Of a DNA stretch of 64,000 bases, positions 1 through 10,734 are shown piece after piece. Where the stretch lies: assembly GCA_007922305.1 (NCBI GenBank), contig ML677373.1, forward strand, positions 12,760,127 through 12,824,126. Direction: 5' to 3'. Positions within the stretch are counted from its first letter, which is position 1, and every line of letters starts with the position of its first letter. Source of the stretch: Dermatemys mawii (taxonomy: Eukaryota; Chordata; Testudines; Dermatemydidae). The notes under the pieces were generated by a model that was not told the origin of the DNA, made no database searches, and saw nothing but the letters and a program-made list of their open reading frames with translations. A program made the translations under genes and the position numbers.

Positions 1-51
1 AGGCTGCTCTCGCCCTATTCCTTTTATCCCAGCCAGTTTGACAACGTAGGG
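1..51 (+). CDS. CASKIN2: CASKIN2 partial exon just upstream of SAM1
   Basis: Bases 4-51 read [16 protein letters not shown] in the frame that joins at phase 0 to the exon at 169. Two in-frame donors are possible, GT at 46 or GT at 52 (GGG|GTAGGA). I favour 52, but the choice changes only two residues. The exon start is outside the window. Bases 52-168 are intron ending in a pyrimidine tract and AG at 167-168. Confidence 0.55.
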
Positions 52-3000
52 GTAGGAGCCAGTGACCCACGTCCCTGTCCCTGCACAGGGCGGCCTGGAA
101 TGTTTCTGCCCCTCCCAGGCCCACGCAGCCAGTGTCATGGGTTGTTCTGTGTCGGCTTCTCTCTCCAGGATGCCGAAGCCATTTACAACTGGCTGAGCGA
201 GTTCCAGCTGGAGTTCTACACGGCCAACTTCCTCAGTGCCGGCTACGACGTCCCCACCATCAGCCGCATGACCCCAGAGGTAGGCGCAGGCGGGTTCAGG
301 AGCGATTGGTTAGAGCCTGGCCACAAAGAACAGGGCAGGGCCAGGATCCAAAGGCAGAGCCCAACCACTGCTGCCTGCCTTTTCCCGTGACTAGCACCAC
401 ACCTTCCACTCCGGCTGTCTGAGGGTCCCTGCCACTCCCGCCCTCTAGCTGGTATTTCTAGAGCATCCATTGCTATAGTACAAGCACTAACCCATGCACC
501 TCTGAGGCATTCCCTCCCCCCTGCACTGGGAGCTGCTGACTCCTTGCACTACATCAACTATTTTCCGAGCATCCCCGATAATGAAGGCAACCGCTGTGTT
601 TGTTTTAGGACCTGACAGCCATTGGGGTGACTAAGCCTGGGCACCGAAAGAAAATCTCCACTGAGATTGGGCAGCTCAGCATTGCAGAGTGGCTGCCCAA
701 TTACATTCCTGTGAGTATTGTGGGCATGTCTTGTCCTTTGCACCAGCACTCTGGGGGCCCTGACGTTGTTCTCAGCCACAGATGCTGGGCTCAGGGCCCT
801 GGGAGACTCCCTGGGGTTGTGGCTGGCACAGGTTCCTACTGTGTGTTAATGAGGCCGTAGGCCCAGCAGACTCAAGTGCAGGTTTTAATGCGAGTCCACC
901 GTGGGTCATGCAGTGAGCCATGCTAAAGCAGCAGAGCGGGTGGAGGGGAGAGTTGAGTGAACTGACGGTGATGGCTCCATGGTTTCTAACTTTCCCCATG
1001 TAACAGCGCAGGGACGGCCTAGCCTAGGCAGAGAGCTGCTCGCACAGAGCAAGCTGGGACACTCCCTGATGTGTGGAAGTGTCTCAAAGGGTAGCAGAGA
1101 ATGCAATGCCAAGTTCTCTCACCAGGCGGGTGGGAAAAAATATAGCAGGGAAGAGAAGAAACAGGGCAGAGCCATCCATTGCTGGGATGCTAATGAAACT
1201 GTCCCTGTTCTGTTCTCTGTAGGCCGACCTGATGGAGTGGCTGAGTGCCATTGGGCTGCCCCAGTACCATAAGAAGCTGGTGAGCAATGGCTATGACTCC
1301 ATCAGCATCGTAACCGATCTGACGTGGGAGGACTTGCAGGAGATTGGCATCAACAAGCTGGGTGAGTTGCTGGGAGATGCTCAGCGCCGTGAGGGTGGAA
1401 ACCAGCTAAATCGGTCAGTCAGGCATAGAATGGTGGAGCCCCTACCATGGTAACCGCAAGGTCTGAAGGTGTGCAAAGGTCTCAGTGTAATAGCCACTGC
1501 TCAAGTGTCCACAGCATTAAAACCACAATTGTCCTTCCTGTGGGCCACAGAAACTGAACTCTCCTTTCACTCCTGTGCCATCTGCAGGCCACCAGAAGAA
1601 GATCATGCTGGCTGTCAAGAAGCTGACAGACATCCGCAAGAACCTGAACCAAGCCGACACCAATCCGGCAAGACGCAAAATCCCTGGGGCCCTGGACATA
1701 GTCACCATTGAGTCTGTTGAGAACGGAGAGTCCCAGTCTCCGCACACGCCCAAGATGATAACCTTCCAGGACAGCGAGCTGAGCTATGAGCTCCAAACAG
1801 CCATGTCCAACAGCTGCCAGGAAACGCTGCCCATGAAGAACACTCAGGGGATGTCCCGGAGTCAGGAGAGCATTGGAGTGCGCTCCAGAGGGTCAGGGCA
1901 TTCTCAGGACAACATGTTGTCCAGGACCATCCTCTCCAGCCATTCCCAGGAGAGCCTGGGCAGCGGCGGCAGCGGGCACTCCTCCACGCAGCCCCGGCAG
2001 AAGGAGAACCCTGGCATTCTGCCAGGGAGACCTAACCAAGATAATTATGGGAAGGTTATTACCCAGCTGACCACCCAAGAGGGACTGAATGGCTACTCCA
2101 ATGGGTGTGGGGGAAGCCCTCTGAAAGAGAGGAACCTCCCTGAAGGGACAGATCAGTACCAGCGGCCCCTGGTTCAGAAAGGCAGCGTTCCACTGTTACA
2201 CCCATCCAACTCTCTGCCAGCAGCAACCCCCTGCACCCCACCCCAGACGCCCAATAAGGGCACAGCCCCCTACGTCTTCATGTATCCTCACATTTCCTTG
2301 AAATCTCCCAGCGTTCCTGAGCAGCCCAAGAACCCAGCTCACCTGTACCCCCAGTTCTCCTCTTCCCAGAGGAGCAACCTCCAGTCGTCAGCTCAGAAAG
2401 CTTTCTCCTATCTCCATTCCCACTGCAGTGGCACGGAATCACCCTACCTGTCTCCAAAGCCTGGTGCTGCCCTGGGCGCCTGGCAGGCTGGAGAACAGCA
2501 AAATGGAGACGCCTTCAAGTACAAGAAGCGTTCTCACAGCCTGACCCGCTACGCTCTGTCGGACGGCGAGCATGAGAAAGAGGAGATACCGACCAGCACA
2601 CTGGGCTCTTATGCCACCCTCACCAGGCGCCCGGGGCGGAGCCAAGTGCCACGCACCTATCTGCAGTCAGACCCTAAGGTCGTTCGCAGCCAGTCCTTCG
2701 CCATCCGGGCGAAGAGGAAAGGGCCTCCACCACCCCCGCCGAAGCGCCTGAGCTCTGTCTCCAGTGCCCAGGCTGTGGAGGCAGAGGAGGAGCAGGGTCT
2801 GGAATCGGAGAGGAGGCCAGCTGTTGCCCAAGAGTCAGTGGATGTGACTCCTTCACCATGGCTGGGCACCAGTGACGCAGGCAGCAGCCAAACAGCGAAG
2901 AGCGAAGCGGCAATGCTCGAGGTGTCCACCATAGGTGGGAGTCCACCAAAGCCTCTTCTGTTACAAAAGCCCCCAACGCCAGATCACGAGCTCATTTCTA

Positions 3001-4820
3001 GAGCAGGCTCAGATGGTCAGCCCTGTGGAGCCAGGGTCTCTGATGGCTCCTGCAGCACCAGGCTATCGGATAACGAGAGAGACGCCTTTGAGAGCAACAG
3101 GCCCCGCCGACGCACGTTCAGCGAACCCAGCGTCACCACGACAGAGGCCTTGCAAAGCAGCCTGGAGGACGTCCAGTCCGACACAGAGGAGGAGCTGAGA
3201 CCTGGCCCCGAGGACTGTGAGATCGCGTCGTCGTCCTCTCAGAACAGCTCCAGCGAGTGCATTCCATTTGCAGAAGAAGGCAACTTAACCATCAAACAGC
3301 GACCAAAGCCTACCGGGCAACACAAGGCAGAAGCTACCAGCCTGGACTCTGAGTCCAGCTCCTCGACAGCTGCCAGTGTGGGGCCTCCCTGCTCCTCTGC
3401 TGGGAAGGAGCTGGGAGGAACCACAGCAAAAGAGTTGGAAGTGCTGGAATTCAACCTCACTGAGTCTGACACGGTGAAGCGGAGGCCCAGGCACAAGGAG
3501 AGGGAGCCACTACAGACTCTGCTAAAAGCATTCAGCTTGGCTGGCCAGAGCCAGGCTCTTGCGAGTCCGCCCCCACAATACGCACAGGCCCAAGCCGTGA
3601 GCATCGTGGGCCCAGCGCTACAAGTGCCAGAGCCGGAGTCCGGGGGGAACGGAGACGTTTTTGATGACGACAGAGTGGAATTCAGAATTGCTGAGATCGA
3701 GAAGAGCATCCTGTCTCTGGAGAAGGGGATCAAAAAGCCTCCACTTCCTCTGAAATCAGCGAGCCCTGGGGAGCTGCATGGGGGTGCCGTCCTCCTGAGG
3801 ACCTCGACTGGAGGGCCAGGTACACGCAACGTATCGTTCGTGTTCAGAGGGGGGCGCGCTGTAGGGAATACAGTGGGGTGGGGCAGCTGTCAGCTACACT
3901 CCTTTCTAGTGTGTGTGTGTAGGGGCGCTCGCACATGCAGGGTGAGAGGGGGGCTTTGGCAGCAGAGGAGCTTACAGCAGCTTTGTCCTAGCTGGCTGGG
4001 CTGGGCGTCTCCTCTCCCAGAGCCAACGTACATTGCATGGGGCTAGGACTGAACTAGGTTCTCTCTCTTCCCTTGCAGATGCCTCAGCCAAGCACACGTC
4101 TGTTGCCTCTACAAAGCTGGTATTTTCAGGGCCAAAAATGATTTATCAGCACATGTTGCAGCCCCCCCGGAATACCATCACCCCCTGGGCAACGGCGCAG
4201 ATGGCATCAGAAGTGGCAGGATCCACAGCTGTTGCCTGCCTGAGCAGTGGGACGCCTGGTTTTATGAAGCCTTTGAGTGCCGCTCCGGTTGCAGCCCCGG
4301 CTCAGCAGAGACTGGACCAGACCAACTCCTCCCTGGCAGCTGCACTGCAGGCGGCTGAGAAAAAACTAACGACCGAGGAGTTGGGCAGGTGCGGGGACAG
4401 CCCTGGGGGGAGAGCAGGGCCCAGTGGGTAAGTGATCCCTCAGCCACATGTCCTTCAAGAGTGGCTAGAAACATTTGGGCCAGGTTCTTTCTCCACTTCC
4501 TCCACCACTGGGCCAAGGGTCCATCAACCTCGGTCACAGCCCTGTTAAAACATGGTTCCATTGCGCAGTGGGGCCTAGGCATGCCAGTCCCATTCCTGAG
4601 CTGTGCACAGGGCAAGGCTCGAGCAGTGGTTGGGTCCAACCTACCCTTTAGTTTGGGGGAGACACTGTGGCCATCACTCGTCACATGGCCTTACCCATCC
4701 TGCCTTTTCTTTCTTTCCCTCAGTCGCTGCAGATCTACGCACTCAGCTACTAACATCCTGGAAGACATCAGCAACATGTTCGACGACCTGGCTGACCAGC
4801 TGGATGCCATGCTGGACTGA
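1..4820 (+). CDS. CASKIN2: CASKIN2, 3' half of the gene (SAM domains to stop)
   Basis: CASKIN2 is a cytoplasmic scaffold: ankyrin repeats, SH3, two SAM domains, a proline-rich region and a short C-terminal domain. CASKIN1 binds CASK; CASKIN2 has been linked to endothelial quiescence. Only the part from just before SAM1 is here. Exons, all with GT-AG ends and matching phases: about 1-51 (5' end outside), 169-279, 609-710, 1223-1361, 1588-3819, 4079-4388 and 4724-4820, stop TGA 4818-4820. From 169 on they join to 2991 bases with no internal stop (996 residues). CASKIN2 rather than CASKIN1 is indicated by [55 protein letters not shown] and [13 protein letters not shown], which I know from vertebrate CASKIN2. 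It converges on TMEM94, the same neighbour as in human. Ankyrin and SH3 exons lie upstream of the window. Confidence 0.93.
169..710 (+). CDS. CASKIN2: CASKIN2 SAM domain 1 (two exons: 169-279, 609-710)
   Basis: Both exons are in phase 0 and encode 37 and 34 residues. The first starts [17 protein letters not shown] and ends ISRMTPE. The second runs [16 protein letters not shown] to EWLPNYIP. The pattern of a Trp/Leu first helix, a DL..IGV turn and GHRKKI before the last helix is that of a SAM domain. In caskins the tandem SAM domains self-associate into helical polymers. The intron 280-608 shows nothing notable. Confidence 0.93.
1223..1700 (+). CDS. CASKIN2: CASKIN2 SAM domain 2 (1223-1361 plus start of exon 1588)
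   Basis: Exon 1223-1361 (139 bases, ends phase 1) starts [19 protein letters not shown] and ends EIGINKL. The split glycine codon is completed at 1588-1589, followed by [12 protein letters not shown], which closes the second SAM domain. The EH-surface signature ([16 protein letters not shown]) is intact. Introns 711-1222 and 1362-1587 hold no feature I recognise. Confidence 0.93.
1588..3819 (+). CDS. CASKIN2: CASKIN2 long proline/serine-rich exon
   Basis: One 2232-base exon carries the end of SAM2 and nearly all of the disordered proline- and serine-rich region. Visible motifs are [18 protein letters not shown], a polyproline stretch [15 protein letters not shown] (about 2711-2760) suited to SH3 or EVH1 binding, basic [13 protein letters not shown] sites typical of AGC/CaMK phosphorylation and 14-3-3 binding, acidic [19 protein letters not shown], and [14 protein letters not shown]. 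The donor is CCAG|GTACAC at 3820. Reading on into the intron would add about 75 unrelated residues before a stop at 4044-4046, so splicing at 3819 is preferred. The exon appears longer than its human counterpart (see findings). Confidence 0.92.
4079..4820 (+). CDS. CASKIN2: CASKIN2 last two coding exons and C-terminal domain
   Basis: Exon 4079-4388 follows CCCTTGCAG; it reads [19 protein letters not shown] and later [20 protein letters not shown]. It ends two bases into a serine codon completed at 4724. Exon 4724-4820 encodes [18 protein letters not shown] and ends DQLDAMLD before TGA. This leucine/aspartate-rich helix is the conserved caskin C-terminal domain. Confidence 0.92.
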
Positions 4821-7275
4821 GACGTGGTCCCCTGCCACTCATCCCCTGTTGCTGTGCTAATGCCTGAAGGGGGATGGCCCTGACCTCTGCCCAGGGATGG
4901 CTCCCAGCTGCTCCGATCCTTCTCCCTCCTGCACTTTAGGGCTCGGAGTGTGCACCTCCCTCACCTTTCCTGGCCCACACGGGGCATCTCAAGGGACTAG
5001 AGACTCAGTCACAGCCCCAGGGAATTTCCCATAGGTCCCTTTGGAGTCGCAGGAGACAAGCATGAGGAAGGGGCAGCTGTACCCTCAGCAGAGTTTGAGT
5101 GAGTGCAGTAACTCGCATGCCTGGGTGTCCAGCTACCCCCAAGAAATGAGTTCAAGCTGCTGGCTGCCAAGAGCTCCTCTTCCTCCGACCCCCACACAAA
5201 GCTTCCTCACTGGCCCCAGTGCTGAGTCCTGCCTCTTCTTATTTAAACCCTGCCAACAGCATGGTGGGGGAAGAGGACCGCCTTGGGCAGGCACAGCAGA
5301 GCCAAGCACTTAATGCGCAGCCCCGGCAGGGCCTGTCGGCTGCTGAAATAAGACGGGACTTGTTGCAGCTTGGCAGCTCTCTGGGTGAGAAGAAACCTGC
5401 CTGCTTTATATGGTGCTTTTTAAGCACGTCAGTGTAAGGCAGCGTGTAATCCAAGTGGATTTAAATCCCCACAGCAGTACCCTCAGAGGCACCCCAGGAC
5501 AGCGCTGGCACAGCCTGTACCCCATAAAGGAGCAAACAGGCTCAACACTTCACCACAGCTTTATCAGGAAATTAAGATCCACCTGACCCACTACCTGAGC
5601 TTCCTGCATGGATTAATTCCTGGCTAAATGGCTCCTAGCCAAAGACTGGGAAGAGCATGTTTTGAACTAGTCAGTGCCAGTCCAGCTGGCACATGTTGCT
5701 ACAGTAGAGGGTGCCCTCTGCTGGCTTTGATTGTAAGAGATCCCTTCCCACACCCTCTGCAGTATTGAGTATCCAGGCACTTGGGCAGGAACAGGTTGTT
5801 TTTTTGCGGAAAACACGTTCTCTTCTTTCCACGCAACCACTCTAGCCCAACTCCAAGCAGGGAGGGAGATAGCTTTGAGTCTTGTTCCAAGTCTGAGTTG
5901 GAAGTAAAGATTTTTTTTTTAAAACCCTAGCAGCATTTGGGGACCTGTGAAGATGCTTCTTAACCCTACTAAACACTGACCAGCTTCTAGAAGAAGGAGC
6001 TAGAAATGACCTCACTGCACTAAGTTAGTTTTAGCTCCCTGACAGCTGCTGTAAATAGAAGTTGGACACACCCACATTGACAAGGCTGAAGCAAAGGAAT
6101 CGCAGCCTCATTTTTTTTCATTCCTAGCAGCAGTTATATCTGGATTGCGTTAAGAATTTTTTTCTTGAAGGATCTGTATGGGGTTACCTGAAATGCCAAA
6201 CTAATGAATGCACCAGAGCAATAAAAGGGAAATTTGCACATTTTGTACTAAGGGGTAATTTGTTGCAAAAACCACCAAGCAAATCTAACTTTTTAAAATT
6301 AAAGCTAAATTATGAAGGTGTCTGAAGGAAGCAGCAGCCTTCCTCATCCCCCAGGGAAATTTGCACCTCAAACTATTAGACTGTTTACAGCATCAACACT
6401 CCCTGCACTAGAAAGAGAGCAGCCCTTTGTAAAATCCACCCACCGCAGCCCATGTATTTCTCAGCGACTTACTCATTTGTGTGGTAACCATTTGTACTAT
6501 GATCCCTACTGGCAGGAGATGGGATTCATGCCAACCTGGCTTCTATGTAAAAACAGAACTTGTCAGTTGGCAGGTAGATTGGGCTGTAGACTTGACACTA
6601 ACCCATCTTGGCCCTAGCTAGTCAGTAGCTTTTGTACTTTACGTTGCCTGAAATATGGCCGTGTGTGAAACGGCAAGTGCTACAAAAGTGAACTTTTAAA
6701 AAGAGCTGCAATCGGTGGCACTTTAGAAAAAGGTTTAGAAAGAAACCTTTTTAAAAGGGGTTTTCATGTCCCACGAGTTGACTTGGAACTAGTCCAACTT
6801 TTTCAATGTTGATAAACTGTAAATGTTTTTTTTAAAAGACACAATGTATATATTTTAAATGTGATTGATTATATATTTACTAACCAGATTTCAAAGTGTC
6901 ATTATCTAGGGACAGGGATAAAAGAGACACTGGGGTAGAGCTGCGTTACTCTGAGCCAGCACAGGGGCAGCAGAGTGTTGTTCTCATTGTCAATAATGGA
7001 ATTACTATTTGTTTTTCTCTCAGAGGAATGCTTGTTTTTCAAGTTCTAGATCTTTATTTTAAAGATATTGTATGCTGTGTAAATTATGTATGGGCATGAC
7101 TGTGTCTAACCAACCCCTGTTTTTTGCAGCCAGGGAGCTAGGGAAAAAATACAGTAGTCCACGTAATTGCCAGACTGACAGATTTTAAACCATCTGGACT
7201 GTTTGTGTTAATCATGCAGTTTGTTTTCCACTAACATCAATTAAGACTTAATTCTATTAAACAGGGGGGCTTTTT
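4821..7275 (+). other. CASKIN2: CASKIN2 3' untranslated region
   Basis: No ORF of interest follows the CASKIN2 stop. The best poly(A) signal is AATAAA at 6220-6225, giving a UTR of about 1.4 kb. Further ATTAAA hexamers at about 6297 and 7256 allow a longer form to about 7275. The stretch 6650-7260 is AT-rich with long T and A runs, as is usual for distal vertebrate 3' UTRs. The extent beyond 6240 is inference. Confidence 0.6.
6220..6225 (+). terminator. Poly(A) signal AATAAA, CASKIN2
   Basis: Canonical hexamer about 1.4 kb after the CASKIN2 stop, with a T-rich and GT-containing stretch 25-45 bases downstream. It is the only AATAAA on this strand close behind the gene. Confidence 0.6.
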
Positions 7276-7451
7276 CCCCTTTGATAGTTCTGCCTAATTG
7301 ACTCACTTGTCTCTTCCGTGTTAATAATGTTGTCCACATGCTCTCTCCGAGGGCGTCTCCAGGGACACAATCCTGCCATTGACTTCAGTGGGACTAAGAT
7401 TTGGCCTTACCTGGTACCACCTGGTACCTGGTGGCCAAAAGTAAGGGAATT

Positions 7452-7592
7452 GATGGCACAGACTAATGGTTAGAGCACTGGGCTGGAAGCCAGAACTCCT
7501 GGCTTCTGTTCCTCCAACTAATGCTGGCTTATCGTGCAACAGTGAAACAAGTCACATCTTCTCTGGGCCTTATCTCCATTTTCAAGAGGAGA
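7452..7592 (+). repeat. MIR/CORE-type tRNA-derived SINE fragment
   Basis: The order matches the MIR layout: a GTTAGAGCACTGGGCTGGAA box, then CAGAACTCCTGGCTTCTGTT, then an AAGTCACATCTTCTCTGGGCC segment. It is degenerate and therefore old. It lies between the two convergent genes. Confidence 0.6.
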
Positions 7593-7794
7593 AAATACTT
7601 TTTCCTCCCTAGCCCATTTTGAGATCAATGTCCAGCATTGTTTCAACGCTGCAGTTGTGTTGAGTGGTGCATAGATGGCGGCATGGGGCCAACTCTGCTT
7701 GGTCTCTACAAATCCACTTTTCTCAGTGCCCGCTTGACTCAGCTTCAGCCAGTCCTTCACCTTCTCCCTCTTGACTTCAACAGCACTAAGACTC

Positions 7795-8090
7795 CTCTTC
7801 TTTAGCACCTTTCACGCAGGACCAAAGTGCTTCAGACATCAACTAAGCCTCACAACACAACAGCTGATTGCCCAAGTTCATGACTGGAGTAACTGATTAC
7901 TGCAGCTGTAGTTGGTACAATGCTCTGGGATCCACTGGAACGAGAAGTCTTAGACAAATCAGAGGCACACAGCTATGAAGTGATTTGACCAAGGGCAAAC
8001 TGCGAGTCAGTAGCAGAGCCAGAACTGGAAACCCAAAGTGCCACGCTCCTTTGACTACACTGACTCCCACTACGGGATGAATCAGTTTCT
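7795..8090 (-). repeat. MIR/CORE-type SINE fragment, reverse orientation
   Basis: It starts with TTTAGCACCTTTCACGCAGG and CTTCAGACATC...AAGCCTCACAACA, then has GCAGAGCCAGAACTGGAAAC followed by GACTACACTGACTCCCAC. This is the reverse-strand order of the MIR-like family also seen at 11925, 19895, 24050, 35795 and 36975. Confidence 0.5.
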
Positions 8091-8189
8091 CAGAGGGGAA
8101 CAGGGCTACATAGCCTGTCCCCCACACAGCATGGAAGCTCTCACTAGTATCCACTCAGCCAACTGAAAACAAGCTCCCTCTCCCTGATG

Positions 8190-10734
8190 CACAGTATCAG
8201 ACAATCATTTATTGCCATTCATACATTGGGTGCTTGTGTTTTTTATACAATTTACAAGTTTTAATACAAATCAAAATTTTTTTTTACATACATCCAAAAA
8301 ATTTTAAATTTTCAATATAAAATATACACCATTTAAAAACATTTTGATGTAGGAAATTCCTTTCCAAAGCCGTGCACGCATGCCTTTCTGAAACCCTGGT
8401 TGGCTAAGGGAGGAGGAGGGGTGTGAGGTGACTACCAAAAAGGCTCAACTCTTCAAACATTTTGGCTCCATCTGAGTCCAGTAGGGGGGAGAGAGAGTGG
8501 CAAGAGGGAAGTATTTTCAGAGTGATCTCCACAGAAAAGGAAATCGACAGGTCATGCCCCCTCTAAAAGAGAGAGACTAGCCAGCTGTGAGCTTTAGCAG
8601 CTGCTGCCTTTAAAAATCACACTATACAAACTTCAGGGGAAACAAAACAAGCTAGGATCTCAGATCCTTGAGAACAGCGCTGTGCAGCTTTAAGTGTGAC
8701 TCTGGCAGTGGGAGATTCAGGTTTGTGTATGACGCCCGTTCAAATCAGCTCCGCTTGCAAGTGAAGAGGTTTCTGTCCATCTGCTAACCCTGCAAGTTCA
8801 CCCTGGGATCTGAAAATCAAGCTGGATTCTTGCTGTTTCAGGCATCACCAATTGCTTGGGGACATTGCTTAGAATCAATCATCCTTGGTTTTGTTACTGC
8901 TCTCATTGAAACACTAGGCCGACAAGGGGGAGCAACAGGGAACTGGCTTAGGGTTCTCCGCCCTCCTCGTCTGTCAGGAAATGATCAACAGCTACTGCCC
9001 TGCTCCAGGCCCATGGTGACATCTGTGTTTTGTGACGTTACTATGGAAGCACAGATGGAGCGAGGATTTGCCTAACTTGGTCTGGTCTCCAAGCCTGGGC
9101 AGGAATAAATTCCCTCCCTGGATCGATATCAGCACTTGGAAGGGGTCTGTTAAACAGGCCCACGCATTCCAGTCTGTAGCCAGACTAGCACCAGCTCCAT
9201 GCAAAGGTGCAAAGTGGCTCCTGCAACCCCAGGCTTCTCTGCATGGGGCTTTTTTACCACTGCTGTAGCCTGAGTTTGTGCAAACGTGCTGTGCTGTTGC
9301 ACATAATGACTTGCACCGGTGTGGTGTGGGACAGACAAGCCCTCACATGAAGCTCTCTCCCAGTTCAGAGGGATGCAGTCCCACGTGGGAGTTCCCTTGC
9401 AGTAGGTCAGGAGGTGGGGAAGCTGAATGGCAGAGCTAACCCCTAAAGAACCAACTTTCCTACAACCACAAGCCATGAGGAAAAGCTGCAAGGGTGGTGC
9501 TCAAAGGGGGCAATGGAAACAGCTGTGGGGAGGGGGATATTTCGAAACACTAGTACAAAAGAACATGATCAGAGGGAATTACACGCCTGGGGATGTAGCG
9601 TTTTCCCACCCTGTCTCAGGGCTGCCAAAGCAGGATGGTCAGAGCGAGGGTGATCTGCACGAGTCTTGATGAATGTCTAGAAATCCACCATCACGCAAGG
9701 GAGACAACTGTAAAGCTGCCTTGTTCGGAGCTGGCATTAAGGGAGTCTCCCCCGATGCACGAGAGCTGGCCAGGCTGAGAAGATTACGAAAGCTGGACCA
9801 CTTTGGCTCGGTCCCAGAAGGGCACTCCCTGCCCTCCTGAAGGCAGGCAGGGCTGGGGCTCTCATGCAGATAGTTGTTAGACATGCCCCTGGGAGGAGGG
9901 GAGCCTCCATCATGAGATTCAAATAGACACTGTGCTTCAAGACCTGCCTCCATCCCCACTTCCACAGTGTGGGACCCCAGCAGCCCACATCTGGACCATG
10001 CCACTCTCCAGTCGTGCTGCAAGGACGCCCACCGTCCACTAGAGGGCAGGTCTGACTGCCGCCAGAGAAACCAGGTGGTTTCCGTGATGCAGTGTGGGAT
10101 CCGGGCAAAAGGCTGCTTCCAATCAGGAGGACTCTCAGAACGGCAGGAGACTCAGGCTCTGACCCAGGAGAGTGTAGGGATGGGCAGCCAAGATGGGAAG
10201 TGGGGAGGGTACATATACAGGGCAAAATCCTTTAACAAAAGGGCAAAATGGCAGAAAGGGGGGTTTTAATGGGGATTTCTTATACCAGCAACCCTGGAGT
10301 CCCCCCCTCAACGCCTCCCTCTCCCAACAGACTCAGCAGCCGTGCCAGGGCCCTGATCTGCACAGACACAGCTGATCCTGGAGGAAGAGTCCGCAAGGGG
10401 AAATTGCTTCATTTCAATCTCATCACGGTACTAAAAATAAATAAATAAAAGGAACAGCAGCCTGCAGGGCAGCCAGAGCTCTCTGCTCCCCTGGAGTGCT
10501 GCAGCGGGGTAAGGGGCCTCAAACCTGCTCCTGGGCACAGCTACAGCAGGGGCTTCTCTCTCTCAGGTTCTGTTGCTGCGTGGCTAGGAGCCCTGGCGGG
10601 TCAGCATGCGTAAGGGAAGCCTTGCGAAGCCTCCAGTGCTATCACTCTAGCCGCGCAGGTCAAGGCTGTGTGGGGACGGGAGCACACGTCCCTCGCCCCA
10701 TGTGGCATCTCCACAGGACTCCTGCTGCTGGGGT
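8190..10734 (-). other. TMEM94: TMEM94 3' untranslated region
   Basis: No splice acceptor pattern or conserved coding stretch is seen between the stop at 10735 and the poly(A) signal at 8208. The segment 8230-8345 is strongly A/T-rich, as many distal 3' UTRs are. Several ORFs of 60-160 codons on both strands here look like chance open frames and match nothing I know. Confidence 0.6.
8208..8213 (-). terminator. Poly(A) signal AATAAA, TMEM94
   Basis: TTTATT on the + strand reads AATAAA on the - strand, about 2.5 kb after the TMEM94 stop. Cleavage is expected near 8190. A proximal ATTAAA candidate lies at 10265-10270, so a short 3' UTR form is also possible. Confidence 0.6.

Noticed and set aside
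3820..4046. Extension of the long CASKIN2 frame past 3819 to a stop at 4046
   Set aside because: A GT donor at 3820 and acceptor at 4078 restore the known caskin C-terminus in the right phase; the extension is unrelated sequence, at most an intron-retention form.
9639..10225. Two overlapping - strand ORFs (127 and 162 codons)
   Set aside because: They are in the TMEM94 3' UTR, share no recognisable motif, and have no conserved start or splice sites.
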